Below, in pieces: positions 1 to 9,547 of a stretch of DNA of 64,000 nt. The stretch's first letter is position 1. The number at the start of each line of letters is the position of its first letter. Origin of the DNA: Nocardioides panzhihuensis. Lineage in GTDB: Bacteria > Actinomycetota > Actinomycetes > Propionibacteriales > Nocardioidaceae. The position numbers and the translations under genes are program-made. The stretch is taken from contig NZ_JACBZR010000001.1 in the NCBI RefSeq assembly GCF_013408335.1, positions 2,480,001 to 2,544,000 of the forward strand, given 5' to 3'. The notes under the pieces are model-generated. The model made no database searches, was not told where the DNA came from, and worked only from the letters and a program-made list of their open reading frames with translations.

Positions 1-239
1 AAGACCAGGTACTCACCGCCGGTGGAGGCGGTGACCGTGAAGCCCTCTTCGCGGCCGATCAGCTCGTCGTGATCGATGTGGCCCTTGTTGGAGAAGAAGC
101 GCTTGCCGGCGACGAGCTCGAAGTTGTGGCGGCGACCCTTGGTGTCGGTCAGCCGCACCCATTCGCCCTCACGAAGCGGCCCTCGGTGCACGCCCGCTCG
201 GGCCTCTACCGGAATGTCTGGGATATCAGCGCTTGACAC
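1..239 (-). CDS. trmI: tRNA (adenine-58-N1)-methyltransferase, N-terminal part (cut by window edge)
   Basis: About 79 N-terminal residues of a protein that runs off the left edge. The reading VRLTDTKGRRHNFELVAGKR followed by a HIDHDELIG stretch is typical of the N-terminal beta domain of actinobacterial TrmI, which methylates A58 in the T-loop of tRNA as a tetramer. The catalytic SAM domain lies outside the window. The GTG at 239 is the first start after an in-frame stop at 251; its Shine-Dalgarno is poor, so the start is uncertain. The neighbouring RecB-like gene also sits next to trmI in mycobacteria (Rv2118c-Rv2119), which supports the call. Confidence 0.85.
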   Translation of the reverse strand, partial: MSSADIPDIPVEARAGVHRGPLREGEWVRLTDTKGRRHNFELVAGKRFFSNKGHIDHDELIGREEGFTVTASTGGEYLV

Positions 240-287
240 CCGCCGAGGTTATCGGTTTCCCGGGCCAACCCGGCAAACCGCGATCTC

Positions 288-1457
288 CTATGCGCCCGCG
301 CGGAAGGCGGCGTCGACGTCGGAGGTGACCAGTACGCCGTAGATCGAGCCGTCCGGCTCGACCAGGAGGTATTCGGGCGCTGGTGCCTTCGAGATCGCCT
401 GGATGAGCTCCTCGCCGTCGATGTCGGCCGGGAGGGTGAGGCCCTCCTCGAGCTGGCGGGTGACCGTCGAGGTGGCCATCCACGGGCGGCGGTCCTCCGG
501 CGTCGCCAGCAGCGCGCCCTCGTGCACGAGACCGATCGGCTCGCCGCCGCTGGTCACAGTGACGATGCTGCCGGCCTCGGCCTCGTGGGCGCGGCGCACG
601 GCCTCGGAGAGCGGGAGGTCGGCGGGCACGGCCAGGGTGCGGCGGGCGAGGTCGCGGGCGACGAGGAGCGGGAGCCGGAGGCGTACCTTCGCCGACGTGA
701 TCGCCGCGGAGGCACCGCTCCAGAGGAAGACGCCGAGGATGACGGCGACGACGTAGCTCGTGAGGCGCGGCTCGATACCGAGGATCTGGCCCTGGATGAA
801 GGGCCACAGCAGCACGACGAACGAGAGCACCCGCCCGGCCCAGCCGGCGACGATGCTGCCGCGGTTGATGTTGCCGGTTGCGCTCCATACGCCCGCCTTG
901 AGCATCCGGCCGCCGTCGAGGGGCAGGCCGGGGACGAGGTTGAGCACGCCCACCAGGAGGTTGATGACCCACAGGCCTGTGACGAACAGCCCGATCAGAC
1001 CGTCGGGGGTGAGGAAGGAGACGCCGAAGGCGGCCGCGGCGACGGCGAGCGAGGCCAACGGCCCCACGACGGCGATCCAGAACTCGTGGGCGGGCTTCTT
1101 CGCCTCGCTCTCCACGGCGGTCGCGCCACCCAGGAAGTGGAGCATGATCGCACCCACGGGGTAGCCCAGTCGCCTGGCGACGACCGCGTGCGCCGCCTCG
1201 TGCAGCAGCACCGCGCCGTAGAGGACGATCGCGAACGCGAAGCCCGCCACGTACGCCAACCAGCCCAGGCCCGGCTCCGCGGCATCGATCTGCGGCGCCA
1301 TCACCCAGGCGATCAGCGCCGCGATGAGGAACCAGGACGGAGTCACCAGGACGGCACTGCCCGCGATGGAGCCGACCTTGATCGTGCCCGGGACGCGGGG
1401 GGTGGGCGCCGCTTCGACCGGCTTGTCGCCGTCGGGGCGTGGGTCGGGGTCTGCCAC
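288..1457 (-). CDS. Site-2 protease family intramembrane zinc metalloprotease (M50) with C-terminal CBS pair
   Basis: A polytopic membrane protease of about 389 residues that should cleave membrane-anchored substrates within the bilayer. The zinc-binding HEAAH motif lies at residues 86-90 in a membrane helix, and the second metal-site motif LDGGR at about 180-184 follows NLVPGLP. The last 120 residues form a tandem CBS domain, as in the Rip3-like/archaeal S2P class, which may sense nucleotides. The open frame extends upstream to 1637, but that part would overlap the divergent gene and reads as low-quality protein; the GTG at 1457 gives a normal S2P N-terminus. It is divergent from the RecB-like gene with an 88-bp gap. 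Its substrate is unknown; an anti-sigma factor is possible but nothing adjacent shows it. Confidence 0.9.
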   Translation of the reverse strand: MADPDPRPDGDKPVEAAPTPRVPGTIKVGSIAGSAVLVTPSWFLIAALIAWVMAPQIDAAEPGLGWLAYVAGFAFAIVLYGAVLLHEAAHAVVARRLGYPVGAIMLHFLGGATAVESEAKKPAHEFWIAVVGPLASLAVAAAAFGVSFLTPDGLIGLFVTGLWVINLLVGVLNLVPGLPLDGGRMLKAGVWSATGNINRGSIVAGWAGRVLSFVVLLWPFIQGQILGIEPRLTSYVVAVILGVFLWSGASAAITSAKVRLRLPLLVARDLARRTLAVPADLPLSEAVRRAHEAEAGSIVTVTSGGEPIGLVHEGALLATPEDRRPWMATSTVTRQLEEGLTLPADIDGEELIQAISKAPAPEYLLVEPDGSIYGVLVTSDVDAAFRAGA

Positions 1458-1545
1458 GTTCCGAGCGTACTTGAGCGGCGGTTGCGGGGCGGCGCCGACC
1501 CGGTGGTCGACGATTGTGTCGGTGCCTGCCAATAGTGTCGCTCTC

Positions 1546-2427
1546 ATGAGCACCTCACCAGCCGATGCGCAGTCGACCCCGGTCGACGGCGTCAACGTGC
1601 TGGGCTCGCTCTCGCCGAGCCGCGCGAGCGACTTCACCTCGTGCCCGCTGCTCTACCGGTTCCGCACCATCGACCGGCTCCCCGAGCCGCCCTCGGAGGC
1701 GGCCGCGCGCGGGACCGTGGTGCACAAGGTGCTCGAGGACCTCTTCGACCTGCCCGCTCCCGAGCGCACGCCCCGGCAGGCGAGGTCGATGGTGGAGCAG
1801 GCATGGGAGGACGTACGCAGCCTCGACCCGTCGCTGGCGACGCTGTTCACCTCGGGGGCCGACGGTGCGGAGGAGGGCTGGCTGGACTCGTGCCGCCAGG
1901 TGCTGCGGCGCTACTTCGACCTGGAGGACCCGCGCCGCCTCGAACCTGCCGAGCGCGAGCACTACGTGGAGGCGCTGCTCGACTCCAAGCTGCTCCTGCG
2001 GGGCTTCATCGACCGCGTCGACGTCGCTGCCGACGGGCGGATCCGGGTGGTCGACTACAAGAGCGGCCGCGTGCCCAGCGAGGCGTACGAGGCGAAGGCG
2101 CTGTTCCAGCTGAAGTTCTACGCCCTGGTGATCTGGCGCACCCGCGGGGTCGTGCCGGCGATGCTCCAGCTGATCTACCTGGGCAGTGGCGACATCCTTC
2201 GCTACGGGCCCGACGAGGCCGACCTGCTGGCGACCGAGCGCAAGGCCGAGGCGATCTGGCGAGCGATCCGCCTCGCCCAGGAGACCGGTGAGTGGCTGCC
2301 GAACCCAGGCAAGCTGTGCGGCTGGTGCGCCCACAAGTCGCTGTGCCCCTCCTTCGGCGGCACTCCTCCCCCACTACCGGCGATCCCGGGCCCCGTCTCC
2401 GCTGGCGACGACGTCGATCTGGACTAG
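1546..2427 (+). CDS. RecB-family exonuclease (PDDEXK)
   Basis: A 293-residue single-domain nuclease. The core FIDRVDVAADGRIRVVDYKS carries the Asp and the D-x-K of the PDDEXK active site, and a downstream QLKFYAL helix matches the RecB nuclease motif. The C-terminus has LCGWCAHKSLCPSF, a cysteine cluster like the iron-sulfur clamp of AddB/Cas4-type nucleases; an N-terminal Cys (SCPLLYRF) would be the fourth ligand. There is no helicase domain, so this is not RecB itself but the small actinobacterial relative (Rv2119 type). The ATG at 1546 is used because the longer open frame overlaps the divergent protease gene. The natural DNA substrate is not known. Confidence 0.88.
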   Translation: MSTSPADAQSTPVDGVNVLGSLSPSRASDFTSCPLLYRFRTIDRLPEPPSEAAARGTVVHKVLEDLFDLPAPERTPRQARSMVEQAWEDVRSLDPSLATLFTSGADGAEEGWLDSCRQVLRRYFDLEDPRRLEPAEREHYVEALLDSKLLLRGFIDRVDVAADGRIRVVDYKSGRVPSEAYEAKALFQLKFYALVIWRTRGVVPAMLQLIYLGSGDILRYGPDEADLLATERKAEAIWRAIRLAQETGEWLPNPGKLCGWCAHKSLCPSFGGTPPPLPAIPGPVSAGDDVDLD

Positions 2428-2430
2428 CAC

Positions 2431-2442
2431 TGCCCTAGGGCA
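2431..2442. repeat. 12-bp perfect palindrome after the RecB-like gene
   Basis: TGCCCTAGGGCA, four bases after the stop codon of the nuclease gene. It is short for a terminator and has no T-run. It could be a weak hairpin or chance. Confidence 0.35.
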
Positions 2443-2514
2443 TGTCTACCAGGATCAACCGGTTGCGCGAGTTATCGTCGCGACGGATGTGACGGATGTG
2501 CTTGGCGGAGGGAG

Positions 2515-4761
2515 GTGCGGCTGCTCGTGGTCTCGACAGGCCCACCGACCGGGAGCGCGACCCAGTCTCGGCATCGCCCCGACATCCAGGGGCTCCGTGC
2601 GATCGCGGTGCTCGCGGTGGTCGCCGTGCACGTCGGGTTCGGATCGCTGACCGGCGGATTCGTCGGTGTCGACGTCTTCTTCGCCATCTCCGGCTTCCTG
2701 ATCACCCAGCAGCTGATGCGGCAGGTCCGCAGCGAGGGCCGGATCAGCCTGCTCGGCTTCTACGCCCGCCGGGCCCGCCGGATCCTGCCCGCCGCGACCC
2801 TGGTGCTGCTGGCGACGGTCGTCTACGCCGCCCTCTTCCTCGGCTTCGTACGCACCCGCGAGATCGCCCTCGACGCGCTGTGGTCGGCGGCGTTCGCCGC
2901 CAACTTCCGGTTCGCATCGCTGGAGACCGACTACTTCTCGGCCGCGCTGCCGCCGTCGCCGCTGCAGCACTTCTGGTCCCTGGCGGTCGAGGAGCAGTTC
3001 TACCTGGTCTGGCCCCTGGTGATCCTGGGGTGCCTGTGGGCGATGAGGCGCCGGGCAGGTGCCGCCGAGCTCGATCCCCGCGACCAGCGGACGCGCCGGC
3101 GCGTGCTCGTCATCGCTCTCGGCGTCGTCATCGTGGCATCGCTGCTCGCCTCCGCCGTGCTGACCCGGGTCAGCCCGGAGGCGGCGTACTTCTCCCCGTT
3201 CACCCGGGCCTGGGAGCTCGGTCTGGGTGCGATCGCGGCGATCGCGTTCCGTGACAACGGGCCGCAGGACGCCACCGCACGCTGGCGGGCGCAGGTGCTC
3301 TCGGCATTCGGGATGTTCTTCATCGTCTGCGCGTGCCTGCAGTTCAACGACGCCACCCCGTTCCCGGGTACGCCGGCGCTCGTCCCGGTGCTCGGCAGCG
3401 TCTTCATCATCGTGGCCGGAACGCTGTGGCACGGCCCGACGGTGGTCGGCCGACTGCTCTCGGTGCGGCCGCTGCAGGTCATCGGCAACTGGTCCTACTC
3501 GCTCTACCTGTGGCACTTCCCGGTGCTCGTCCTCGCCGAGCTGCAGCTCGGCCGCGAGCTGCGCTGGTGGGAGCAGGTGCTGCTCGTCGCGCTGGCGTTC
3601 GGCCTGGCGGGACTCTCCTTCCGCTTCGTCGAGGAGCCGTTCCGGCGCGGCATCCTGTGGCAGCGTCCCGCCTTCGGACGCGCCTCGACGCTCGGACCGG
3701 TGGCGCTCTATCCACTGAGCATCACCCTGGTCGCGGTGACCTGCTTCGCAGCCAACACCTACGCCACCGGCACCGCGCGTGACGGCTACCAGCCGGCCAT
3801 CACCCTGGCCGAGGCCGACGCCTCCGGCTCAGCCGAGCAGCCTGAGCAGCCCAAGCAGCCTGAGCGCCCCGCCTCGAGCGCCGCACCGCCAGCCGCCAAA
3901 CCGCAGGAGCCCGACCCGCTGCCCGCGCTGCTGAAGGCCTCGGTGCTCGCGGCCCGCAAGAACCAGCCGATCCCCACCAACCTGAAGCCCGGGCTCACCA
4001 ACCTCTCCGACGACGTGGAGTCGGTCGGCGAGTGCAACTACTACTCGACCAAGGTGCGCAAGCTGTGTCCGCGCGGCGACGCCGACGCCGAGAAGACGAT
4101 CGTGGTCATCGGTGACTCCCACGCCCGCCACTGGACGCCCGCACTCGATGCCATCGCCGAACGCTCCGGCTACCGCGCCTACATGCTGGCGATGCCCCAG
4201 TGCACGGTCTCCCTGGTCACACCCGACAAGCTCGACAGCACCGACCCGATGACCTCCTGCGACGACTTCCACGACTTCATGCTCTCGACGGTCAAGAAGC
4301 TCCGACCCGACCTGCTCCTGATCTCCTCGCGTCCGATCAGCGCCGCCTACCACGACTCCTCGGGCCGCCACACCGACCGCGCGGACGTACGTCGCGCCGT
4401 CTACCGCGGCTACCAGCGTCTGCTGGCCCAGGTGAAGCCGGCCGCGAAGCGCACGGTGTGGCTACGTGACGTGCCGGCGATCGAGTTCGACCCGGCCACC
4501 TGCCTGAGCAGCAACAAGACGCTCTCGCCCTGCACCTACAAGCCGCTCGCGAGTCAGCAGGACGGCGCCGACCTGCAGATGCAGGCGGCCAAGTCGGCCC
4601 GGGTGGAGACGCTCGACCTCGACGACATGTTCTGCGACAGCGCCGGCATCTGCACCACGGTCGTCGGCGACACGATCACCCACCGCGACGGCCATCACCT
4701 CACCGCGACCTACTCCGAGCAGCTAGGTCGCACCCTCGGCGAGCGGCTCGAGATCTGGTGA
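2515..4761 (+). CDS. Acyltransferase-3 / SGNH fusion membrane protein (OafA/YrhL family)
   Basis: A 748-residue membrane protein expected to O-acylate a cell-envelope glycan. The N-terminal half begins with RPDIQGLRAIAVLAVV, the acyltransferase-3 signature, and has about ten hydrophobic helices up to residue 420. A Pro/Gln/Glu-rich linker (about 440-470) leads to an extracytoplasmic SGNH domain. In it GDSH lies at 533-536 and the Asp-His pair DGHH at 725-728, matching the catalytic triad. In OafA-type enzymes the membrane half moves acyl groups across the membrane and the SGNH half finishes transfer. Start is uncertain: GTG at 2515 lies on the Shine-Dalgarno GGAGGGAG itself, and GTG at 2527 is better spaced. 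Residues VVSTG at the start come from a dispersed repeat. The sugar substrate is unknown. Confidence 0.9.
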   Translation: MRLLVVSTGPPTGSATQSRHRPDIQGLRAIAVLAVVAVHVGFGSLTGGFVGVDVFFAISGFLITQQLMRQVRSEGRISLLGFYARRARRILPAATLVLLATVVYAALFLGFVRTREIALDALWSAAFAANFRFASLETDYFSAALPPSPLQHFWSLAVEEQFYLVWPLVILGCLWAMRRRAGAAELDPRDQRTRRRVLVIALGVVIVASLLASAVLTRVSPEAAYFSPFTRAWELGLGAIAAIAFRDNGPQDATARWRAQVLSAFGMFFIVCACLQFNDATPFPGTPALVPVLGSVFIIVAGTLWHGPTVVGRLLSVRPLQVIGNWSYSLYLWHFPVLVLAELQLGRELRWWEQVLLVALAFGLAGLSFRFVEEPFRRGILWQRPAFGRASTLGPVALYPLSITLVAVTCFAANTYATGTARDGYQPAITLAEADASGSAEQPEQPKQPERPASSAAPPAAKPQEPDPLPALLKASVLAARKNQPIPTNLKPGLTNLSDDVESVGECNYYSTKVRKLCPRGDADAEKTIVVIGDSHARHWTPALDAIAERSGYRAYMLAMPQCTVSLVTPDKLDSTDPMTSCDDFHDFMLSTVKKLRPDLLLISSRPISAAYHDSSGRHTDRADVRRAVYRGYQRLLAQVKPAAKRTVWLRDVPAIEFDPATCLSSNKTLSPCTYKPLASQQDGADLQMQAAKSARVETLDLDDMFCDSAGICTTVVGDTITHRDGHHLTATYSEQLGRTLGERLEIW
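2527..2547 (-). repeat. Partial copy of the dispersed GGTCGAG...CTCGACC repeat
   Basis: GTGGTCTCGACAGGCCCACC matches the reverse complement of the repeat family core (GGTGGTCGAGCCTGTCGAGACC) with the middle shortened. It forms the first codons of the acyltransferase gene and reads VVSTG, as in two other genes of the window. Confidence 0.55.
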
Positions 4762-4770
4762 AGCTCGGTC

Positions 4771-4794
4771 GCCGGGCGACGTCGATCACCCGGC
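4771..4794. terminator. Weak hairpin at convergent gene ends
   Basis: GCCGGG and CCCGGC (4771-4776 and 4789-4794) form a six-pair stem in the short gap between the convergent acyltransferase and LigD-polymerase genes, running into the stop of the latter. No T-run follows on either strand. Confidence 0.3.
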
Positions 4795-5751
4795 GTCGGG
4801 CTCCGGTGGTGTCTCGGCCCCGTCACGCTCGTCGCGGTCGGCCCATTCCAGCAGCGGCTCGATCGAGAACGGGTGGTCGTCGATGTCGGCGTGGAGATCT
4901 CCGATCTCCGCGAACCGCGCCGGCACCGTACGCATCGTGAAGTCGCGCGGGTCGACGTCCGCGGTCTCGTCCCAGGTGATCGGGGTGGAGACTCGGCCGT
5001 CGGCGACGCCGCGGATCGAGTAGGCACAGGCGATCGTGTGGTCCCGGGTGTTCTGGTTGAAGTCGACGAACAGCTGCGCCGGGTCGCGGTCCTTGCGCCA
5101 CCAGGCTGTGGTGACCAGCTTCGGCGCTCGGCGCTCGACCTCGCGGGCGAAGGCGTGCGCGGCACGGCGTACGTCACCGAATCCGTGCTCGGCCGGGATC
5201 CGGACGTAGACGTGCATCCCCGAGCCGCCGCTGGTCTTCGGGTAGCCGACCGCGCCGAGCTCGTCGAGGAGCTCGCGGACGACGCCGGCGACGGTCTGCA
5301 CGGTCGAGAACGGGCAGTCGGGACCGGGATCGAGGTCGATGCGCCACTCGTCGGGCTTCTCGGTGTCCTCGCGGCGGCTGTTCCACGGGTGGAACTCGAC
5401 GGTCGACATCTGGACGGCCCAGATCACCGCGCCGAGCTCGGTCACGCAGAGCTCGTCGGCGGTGCGGCCCCAGCGCGGGAAGTAGAGGCGTACGGTCTCG
5501 ACCCAGTCGGGCGCACCTTGCGGCAGCCGCTTCTGGTGCACCTTCGGTCCGGCCAGTCCCTTGGGGAACCGGTGCAGCATGCACGGGCGCTCCCACAGGG
5601 CGTTGACGATCCCCGGGCCGACGGCGAGGTAGTACTGCGCCACGTCGAGCTTCGTCGCACCGGTCTCTGGAAAGTAGACCCGGTCGGGGTTGGAGATCCT
5701 GACGACGCGGTTGTCAACCTCGATCTCCACCGATGGCGATGCCTTGACCAT
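4786..5751 (-). CDS. LigD-type polymerase-domain protein (non-homologous end joining / primase-polymerase)
   Basis: A 321-residue stand-alone protein of the LigD polymerase (archaeo-eukaryotic primase) family. Visible motifs are the N-terminal SNPDRVYFPETGATKLDVA, the catalytic IDLDPGP, SGGSGMHVYV, and FVDFNQNTRDHTIACAYSIR, all in family order. In bacterial NHEJ this domain adds nucleotides at broken ends, often preferring ribonucleotides. The ligase and nuclease domains of full LigD are absent and no Ku gene is in the window, so it must act with partners encoded elsewhere or in another repair route. The ATG at 5751 starts MVKASPSVEIEVD; the frame stays open far upstream but crosses the divergent sigma-factor gene. 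It converges with the acyltransferase gene with a 24-bp gap. Confidence 0.9.
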   Translation of the reverse strand: MVKASPSVEIEVDNRVVRISNPDRVYFPETGATKLDVAQYYLAVGPGIVNALWERPCMLHRFPKGLAGPKVHQKRLPQGAPDWVETVRLYFPRWGRTADELCVTELGAVIWAVQMSTVEFHPWNSRREDTEKPDEWRIDLDPGPDCPFSTVQTVAGVVRELLDELGAVGYPKTSGGSGMHVYVRIPAEHGFGDVRRAAHAFAREVERRAPKLVTTAWWRKDRDPAQLFVDFNQNTRDHTIACAYSIRGVADGRVSTPITWDETADVDPRDFTMRTVPARFAEIGDLHADIDDHPFSIEPLLEWADRDERDGAETPPEPDAG

Positions 5752-5823
5752 GCTCGCCAGCGTAGGCGCTGAGATGATGCGTCGAGACGAAACTCGCTCA
5801 TCGAAACCCAGTGGGAGTGTCAC

Positions 5824-6369
5824 GTGGCCTTCAGGTCGAGGCGTCGAGAGGGTGTGAGTACATCGACCGCGAGGCCGCCCACCGAGGAGTTCGCCGACTT
5901 CGTCCATTCGACGGGGAGCTCGCTCTACCGCACAGCGCTGCTGCTGACGGGTGACCATCACCTGGCCGAGGACCTGACCCAGACGACGTACGCCCGGGTC
6001 TTCGCGTCCTGGCGGCGGGTCAGCCGCGCCGACAACCCGGCGGCCTACGCACGACGTGTGCTCCTCAACGGATTCATCTCCCACCGGCGTCTGCGGCGAA
6101 ACACCGAGACGCCGACCTCGAAGCTGCCGGACGACCCGCGCAGCGATGCCGACCCCAGCGCCCGGATCGACCTGCTTGCCGCCCTCCAGCGGCTGTCGCC
6201 GACCGACCGGGCCGTGCTCGTCGCACGCTATTGGGAGGACCGATCCGTGTCCCAGACAGCTGCCGACCTCGGACTGACCGAGACGGCCGTCCGCACCCGC
6301 TCGAAGCGTGCCCTGGAACGGCTGCGCCCGCTGGTTGCGGACATCTTCCCGGAGAGGACCACCCGATGA
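5824..6369 (+). CDS. ECF RNA polymerase sigma factor, SigE family
   Basis: A 181-residue sigma-70 family protein with only regions 2 and 4. Region 2 reads SSLYRTALLLTGDHHLAEDLTQTTYARVF, the usual SigE-family sequence of Streptomyces-type actinobacteria; region 4 reads LSPTDRAVLVARYWEDRSVSQTA followed by the helix-turn-helix. The GTG at 5824 has GGGAG upstream. The next gene starts inside its stop codon (ATGA overlap), so the two are translationally coupled. The gap to the divergent LigD gene contains GAAACTC and GAAACCC, which resemble ECF -35 elements, so autoregulation is possible but unproven. Confidence 0.93.
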   Translation: MAFRSRRREGVSTSTARPPTEEFADFVHSTGSSLYRTALLLTGDHHLAEDLTQTTYARVFASWRRVSRADNPAAYARRVLLNGFISHRRLRRNTETPTSKLPDDPRSDADPSARIDLLAALQRLSPTDRAVLVARYWEDRSVSQTAADLGLTETAVRTRSKRALERLRPLVADIFPERTTR

Positions 6370-7163
6370 ACGACCCAGAGACCAGCTTCCGTACGGCATT
6401 GCACGAGCGTGTCGCCGACCAGCACCCCGACTACGCCAGGATCTCGGCCGGCGCGATCAGCGCGGGCTCACGCATCCGGCGCCGCCGACGCATCACGGTG
6501 ACCGTCGGCGCCGCTGCGGCCGTCGCCGCATTCGCCGCAGGTGGGCTGGGGCTCTCCCAGCTCCTGAACACGACCGCGGTCGACCAGGCGCCTCTCGGCG
6601 CCGCCGCACCGTCGGCGTCGGCTTCGACGGCACCCCTTGCCTCTGGGCAGAGCCTCGACGTCGGCGACGGGGTCACGGGGCAGGTCGTCACCAACGACGA
6701 GGCGAAGACGATGGACATCACGGTGCAGGCGGTCAGTGGTCTTCGGGGCGCCGGGACCGGCTTCACGATCGTCCTGTCCGGTCCGGCCGGCGCGGTCGAG
6801 CAGAAATGGAGCAACGACACGCTCCTCGAGGACTATCCCGGCGTCAGGATCGCCACCGAAGGCGCGCGCAAAGGGCTCGTCGACAAGGTTCCCGTCGAGC
6901 AGCCGCCCGGTTGGACGTGTGAGTGGTCGTTGATCGACGACAAGGCCTCCTGCACGTCCGAGGACGGTGGTGTGGCCGGCCTGGCGATCCGCCCGGCTAA
7001 GGACTACCAAGTGTGGAGCACGAGCCCCGACAAGGCAGGGCCCGGCTCGGGCGCCTACCTCACCGAGGTCCACGGCGACATCTTCATCAGCGTCCAGAGC
7101 GGGGAGGGCACCACCGACGCCGAGCTCGAGGCGTTCGCGAGCTCGCTCAGGTGGACCGACTGA
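6366..7163 (+). CDS. Single-pass membrane protein, putative anti-sigma partner
   Basis: A 265-residue protein whose start overlaps the sigma-factor stop by four bases. Residues 1-42 are cytoplasmic and Arg-rich near the membrane (RIRRRRR at 36-42), residues 43-65 form one Ala/Gly-rich membrane helix, and the rest is predicted outside the cell, with paired cysteines (TCEWSLIDDKASCTS). I see no HxxxCxxC zinc anti-sigma motif. Its place directly after an ECF sigma gene suggests it holds or senses for that sigma factor, which is inference from context only. It converges with rsmB four bases away. Confidence 0.6.
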   Translation: MNDPETSFRTALHERVADQHPDYARISAGAISAGSRIRRRRRITVTVGAAAAVAAFAAGGLGLSQLLNTTAVDQAPLGAAAPSASASTAPLASGQSLDVGDGVTGQVVTNDEAKTMDITVQAVSGLRGAGTGFTIVLSGPAGAVEQKWSNDTLLEDYPGVRIATEGARKGLVDKVPVEQPPGWTCEWSLIDDKASCTSEDGGVAGLAIRPAKDYQVWSTSPDKAGPGSGAYLTEVHGDIFISVQSGEGTTDAELEAFASSLRWTD

Positions 7164-7167
7164 GCCG

Positions 7168-8643
7168 CTACGGGGCGCGCCGCAGCAGCGCCAGGAACAT
7201 CGCGTCGGTGCCGTGGCGGTGTGGCCACAGCTGCACGGTGCCTGCCATCGGCCCGGCGCTGTCGGGCACCGTGCCGACCGTGGCGCCGATCGGCTCGAGG
7301 ACGACATCGGATCGGTCCTCGAGCACGCTCTGCACCACGCCCTTCGTCTCGGCCAGGACCGGCGAGCAGGTGGCGTAGAGCACCACGCCGCCCGGCCGGG
7401 TCAGGTCGAGCGCCCGGTCGAGAAGTGCGCGCTGGAGCTCGACGAGCACGTCCAGGTCGGTCGTGGCCCGACGCCATCGTGCCTCCGGCCGGCGGCGCAG
7501 CGCCCCCAGGCCGGTGCACGGGGCGTCGACCAGGGTCCGGTCGAAGCTCGCGTCCCTGAACGGAGGCCGGATCCCGTCGCCCGCCACGACTCCGGCGACC
7601 CCGGCCACCTGCGACCTGGCGGACCGGTCGGTCAGGTTGGCGAGGACGAGCCCGGCACGGTGCGGCTGGCGCTCGTTGGCGACCAGCGAGGCGCCCTGCT
7701 CGGCGGCCAGCGCGGCCAGCAGCGCCGACTTGCCACCCGGGCCGGCGCACATATCCAGCCACGACTCGTCGCGGTGGTCGTGCGGTCCCCCGTGGTCGAG
7801 CTTGTCGAGACCCGCCTCGGCCAGAGCGATCGCCACCAGCTGCGAGCCCTCGTCCTGTACGCCCGCACGCCCTTCGGCGACCGCGCTGACGCCTGCGGGC
7901 GACCCGGAGTCGAGCGTGACCCCATAGGGCGAGTAGGGCGTCGGCACGCCACCGAGCTCCTCGACCGTCGCCCGTCCGGGGCGGGCAACCAGCGTCACCG
8001 ACGGCGGCACGTTGTCGGCCTCGAGCAGCGCGTCGACCTGGTCGCGGCCGACCGCCTCGGCGAGCCGCTCGACCACCCAGCGCGGATGGCTGAACGCAAC
8101 CGCGGCCCAGCCGTCGTGGTCCCGCTCCTGAGCGGGTGCCACCTCGGCGATCCACTCGTCGAGGGGCTTGCGAGTGACCTTGCGCAGCACGGCGTTGACG
8201 AAGCCGGCCGGCCCTTGGCCGACCTTCGAGCGGGCCAGGTCGACGCTCGTCGAGATCGCGGCATGGTCGGGCACCCGCATCGACAGCACCTGGTGTGCTC
8301 CCAGCCTCAGCACGTCGAGCACCTTGGCCTCGACCTTGGCCAGCGGCCGGTCGATGCAGGCGGCCAGCACGGCGTCGTAGGTGCCCTGCTGCCGCAGCGT
8401 CCCCGAGGCCAGCTCGGTGGCGAAGGCCGCGTCGCGACCCTCCAGGCCGAGGCGGCCGAGGACGTGGGGCAGCACCAGATTGGCGTACGCCTCGTCGACC
8501 CGCACCGCCTTCAGCACCTCGAACGCGGCGAGCCGAGCCGGATCGACGGGCTTGGTGCCTCGTGCCCCGGATCGACGCGGCCCCTGCGGTCCTCTGCCCG
8601 CACCTGAAGGTCTACCCGGCTGTGTCCTATTCGAAGGCGACAC
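7168..8643 (-). CDS. rsmB: 16S rRNA (cytosine-967-C5)-methyltransferase RsmB
   Basis: A 491-residue RNA m5C methyltransferase. Residues 1-30 are a Ser/Arg/Gly-rich tail; about 33-165 form a NusB-like RNA-binding domain; the SAM domain follows with [10 protein letters not shown] (297-306), VDAPCTGLG with the conserved Cys376, and LYATCSPV with the catalytic Cys426. In RsmB the TC-motif cysteine attacks C6 of cytosine 967 and the PC-motif cysteine aids release. The GTG start at 8643 overlaps the fmt stop by 17 bases, so the gene is the last in a def-fmt-rsmB run, the order also found in mycobacteria (fmt-fmu). Confidence 0.95.
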   Translation of the reverse strand: MSPSNRTQPGRPSGAGRGPQGPRRSGARGTKPVDPARLAAFEVLKAVRVDEAYANLVLPHVLGRLGLEGRDAAFATELASGTLRQQGTYDAVLAACIDRPLAKVEAKVLDVLRLGAHQVLSMRVPDHAAISTSVDLARSKVGQGPAGFVNAVLRKVTRKPLDEWIAEVAPAQERDHDGWAAVAFSHPRWVVERLAEAVGRDQVDALLEADNVPPSVTLVARPGRATVEELGGVPTPYSPYGVTLDSGSPAGVSAVAEGRAGVQDEGSQLVAIALAEAGLDKLDHGGPHDHRDESWLDMCAGPGGKSALLAALAAEQGASLVANERQPHRAGLVLANLTDRSARSQVAGVAGVVAGDGIRPPFRDASFDRTLVDAPCTGLGALRRRPEARWRRATTDLDVLVELQRALLDRALDLTRPGGVVLYATCSPVLAETKGVVQSVLEDRSDVVLEPIGATVGTVPDSAGPMAGTVQLWPHRHGTDAMFLALLRRAP

Positions 8644-9547
8644 CGGACTCCAGACGTACGCCGCGGGCCCAGTCCGCCGCCGGCATCTCCTTCTTGCCGA
8701 ACGCCTTCACGCGGCCCAGGCGGACGGCCGTGGTGCCGGTGCCGACGAGGACCTCGTTCTTCCGAACGAGCAGCTCCCCAGGAGCCGCCGCGTTCTCGGC
8801 CAAGGAGACCGGCCCGACCTTGAACCGCTCGCCGTCGAGCAGCGTCCAGGCCCCAGGCGCCGGGGTGCAGGCCCGGATCTGGCGGTCGATCGCGGGCGCC
8901 CCCTGAGTCCAGTCGATCTGGGCGTCCTCCACCGTGATCTTCTCGGCGTAGGAGATCCCCTCGGAGGGTTGCTCACGCGCCTCCAGCGAGCCGTCCTCGA
9001 TGCCGTCGAGGGTGCGGACCAACAGCTCGGCTCCACCCTCGGTGAGCTTCTCGAAGAGAGACCCGGAGGTCTCGTCCGACGCCAGCGCCTGGGTCATGGT
9101 GCCGAAGACCGGGCCGGCGTCCATCGCCTTCACGATCCGGAACGTGGTGGCACCGGAGATCTCCTCGCCGGCCCAGACCGCGCGCTGCACCGGAGCGGCG
9201 CCGCGGTAGGCCGGCAGGAGCGAGAAGTGCAGGTTGACCCAGCCGTGCGGCGGGATGTCGAGCGCCGACTGCGGCAGCATCGCACCGTAGGCGACCACCG
9301 GGCAGCAGTCGGGCTCGAGCGCCTTCAGCGCGGCCTGGAACTCGGGCTCGCGAGGATGCTCCGGCTTGAGGACCGGCACCCCGAGCTCCTCGGCCCGCTG
9401 GGCCACGGGCGAGGGCACCAGCCGCTTGCTGCGTCCCTGCGCGGCATCGGGCCGGGTGACGACACCGACGAGCTCGTGGCGCGAGTCGGCGATCGCGTCC
9501 AGGGAGGGGACGGCCACCTCGGGCGTACCCGCGAAGACGACCCGCAT
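8627..9547 (-). CDS. fmt: Methionyl-tRNA formyltransferase
   Basis: A 306-residue enzyme that formylates Met-tRNA(fMet) with 10-formyl-tetrahydrofolate before translation initiation. The active site is complete: Asn105 and His107 in [12 protein letters not shown], and Asp143 in MDAGP; the N-terminal Rossmann start [16 protein letters not shown] is typical. Length is normal for the family. The ATG at 9547 shares one base with the def stop (TGATG), so deformylase and formyltransferase, which act in opposite steps on the same N-terminal methionine, are translationally coupled. Confidence 0.97.
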   Translation of the reverse strand: MRVVFAGTPEVAVPSLDAIADSRHELVGVVTRPDAAQGRSKRLVPSPVAQRAEELGVPVLKPEHPREPEFQAALKALEPDCCPVVAYGAMLPQSALDIPPHGWVNLHFSLLPAYRGAAPVQRAVWAGEEISGATTFRIVKAMDAGPVFGTMTQALASDETSGSLFEKLTEGGAELLVRTLDGIEDGSLEAREQPSEGISYAEKITVEDAQIDWTQGAPAIDRQIRACTPAPGAWTLLDGERFKVGPVSLAENAAAPGELLVRKNEVLVGTGTTAVRLGRVKAFGKKEMPAADWARGVRLESGVAFE

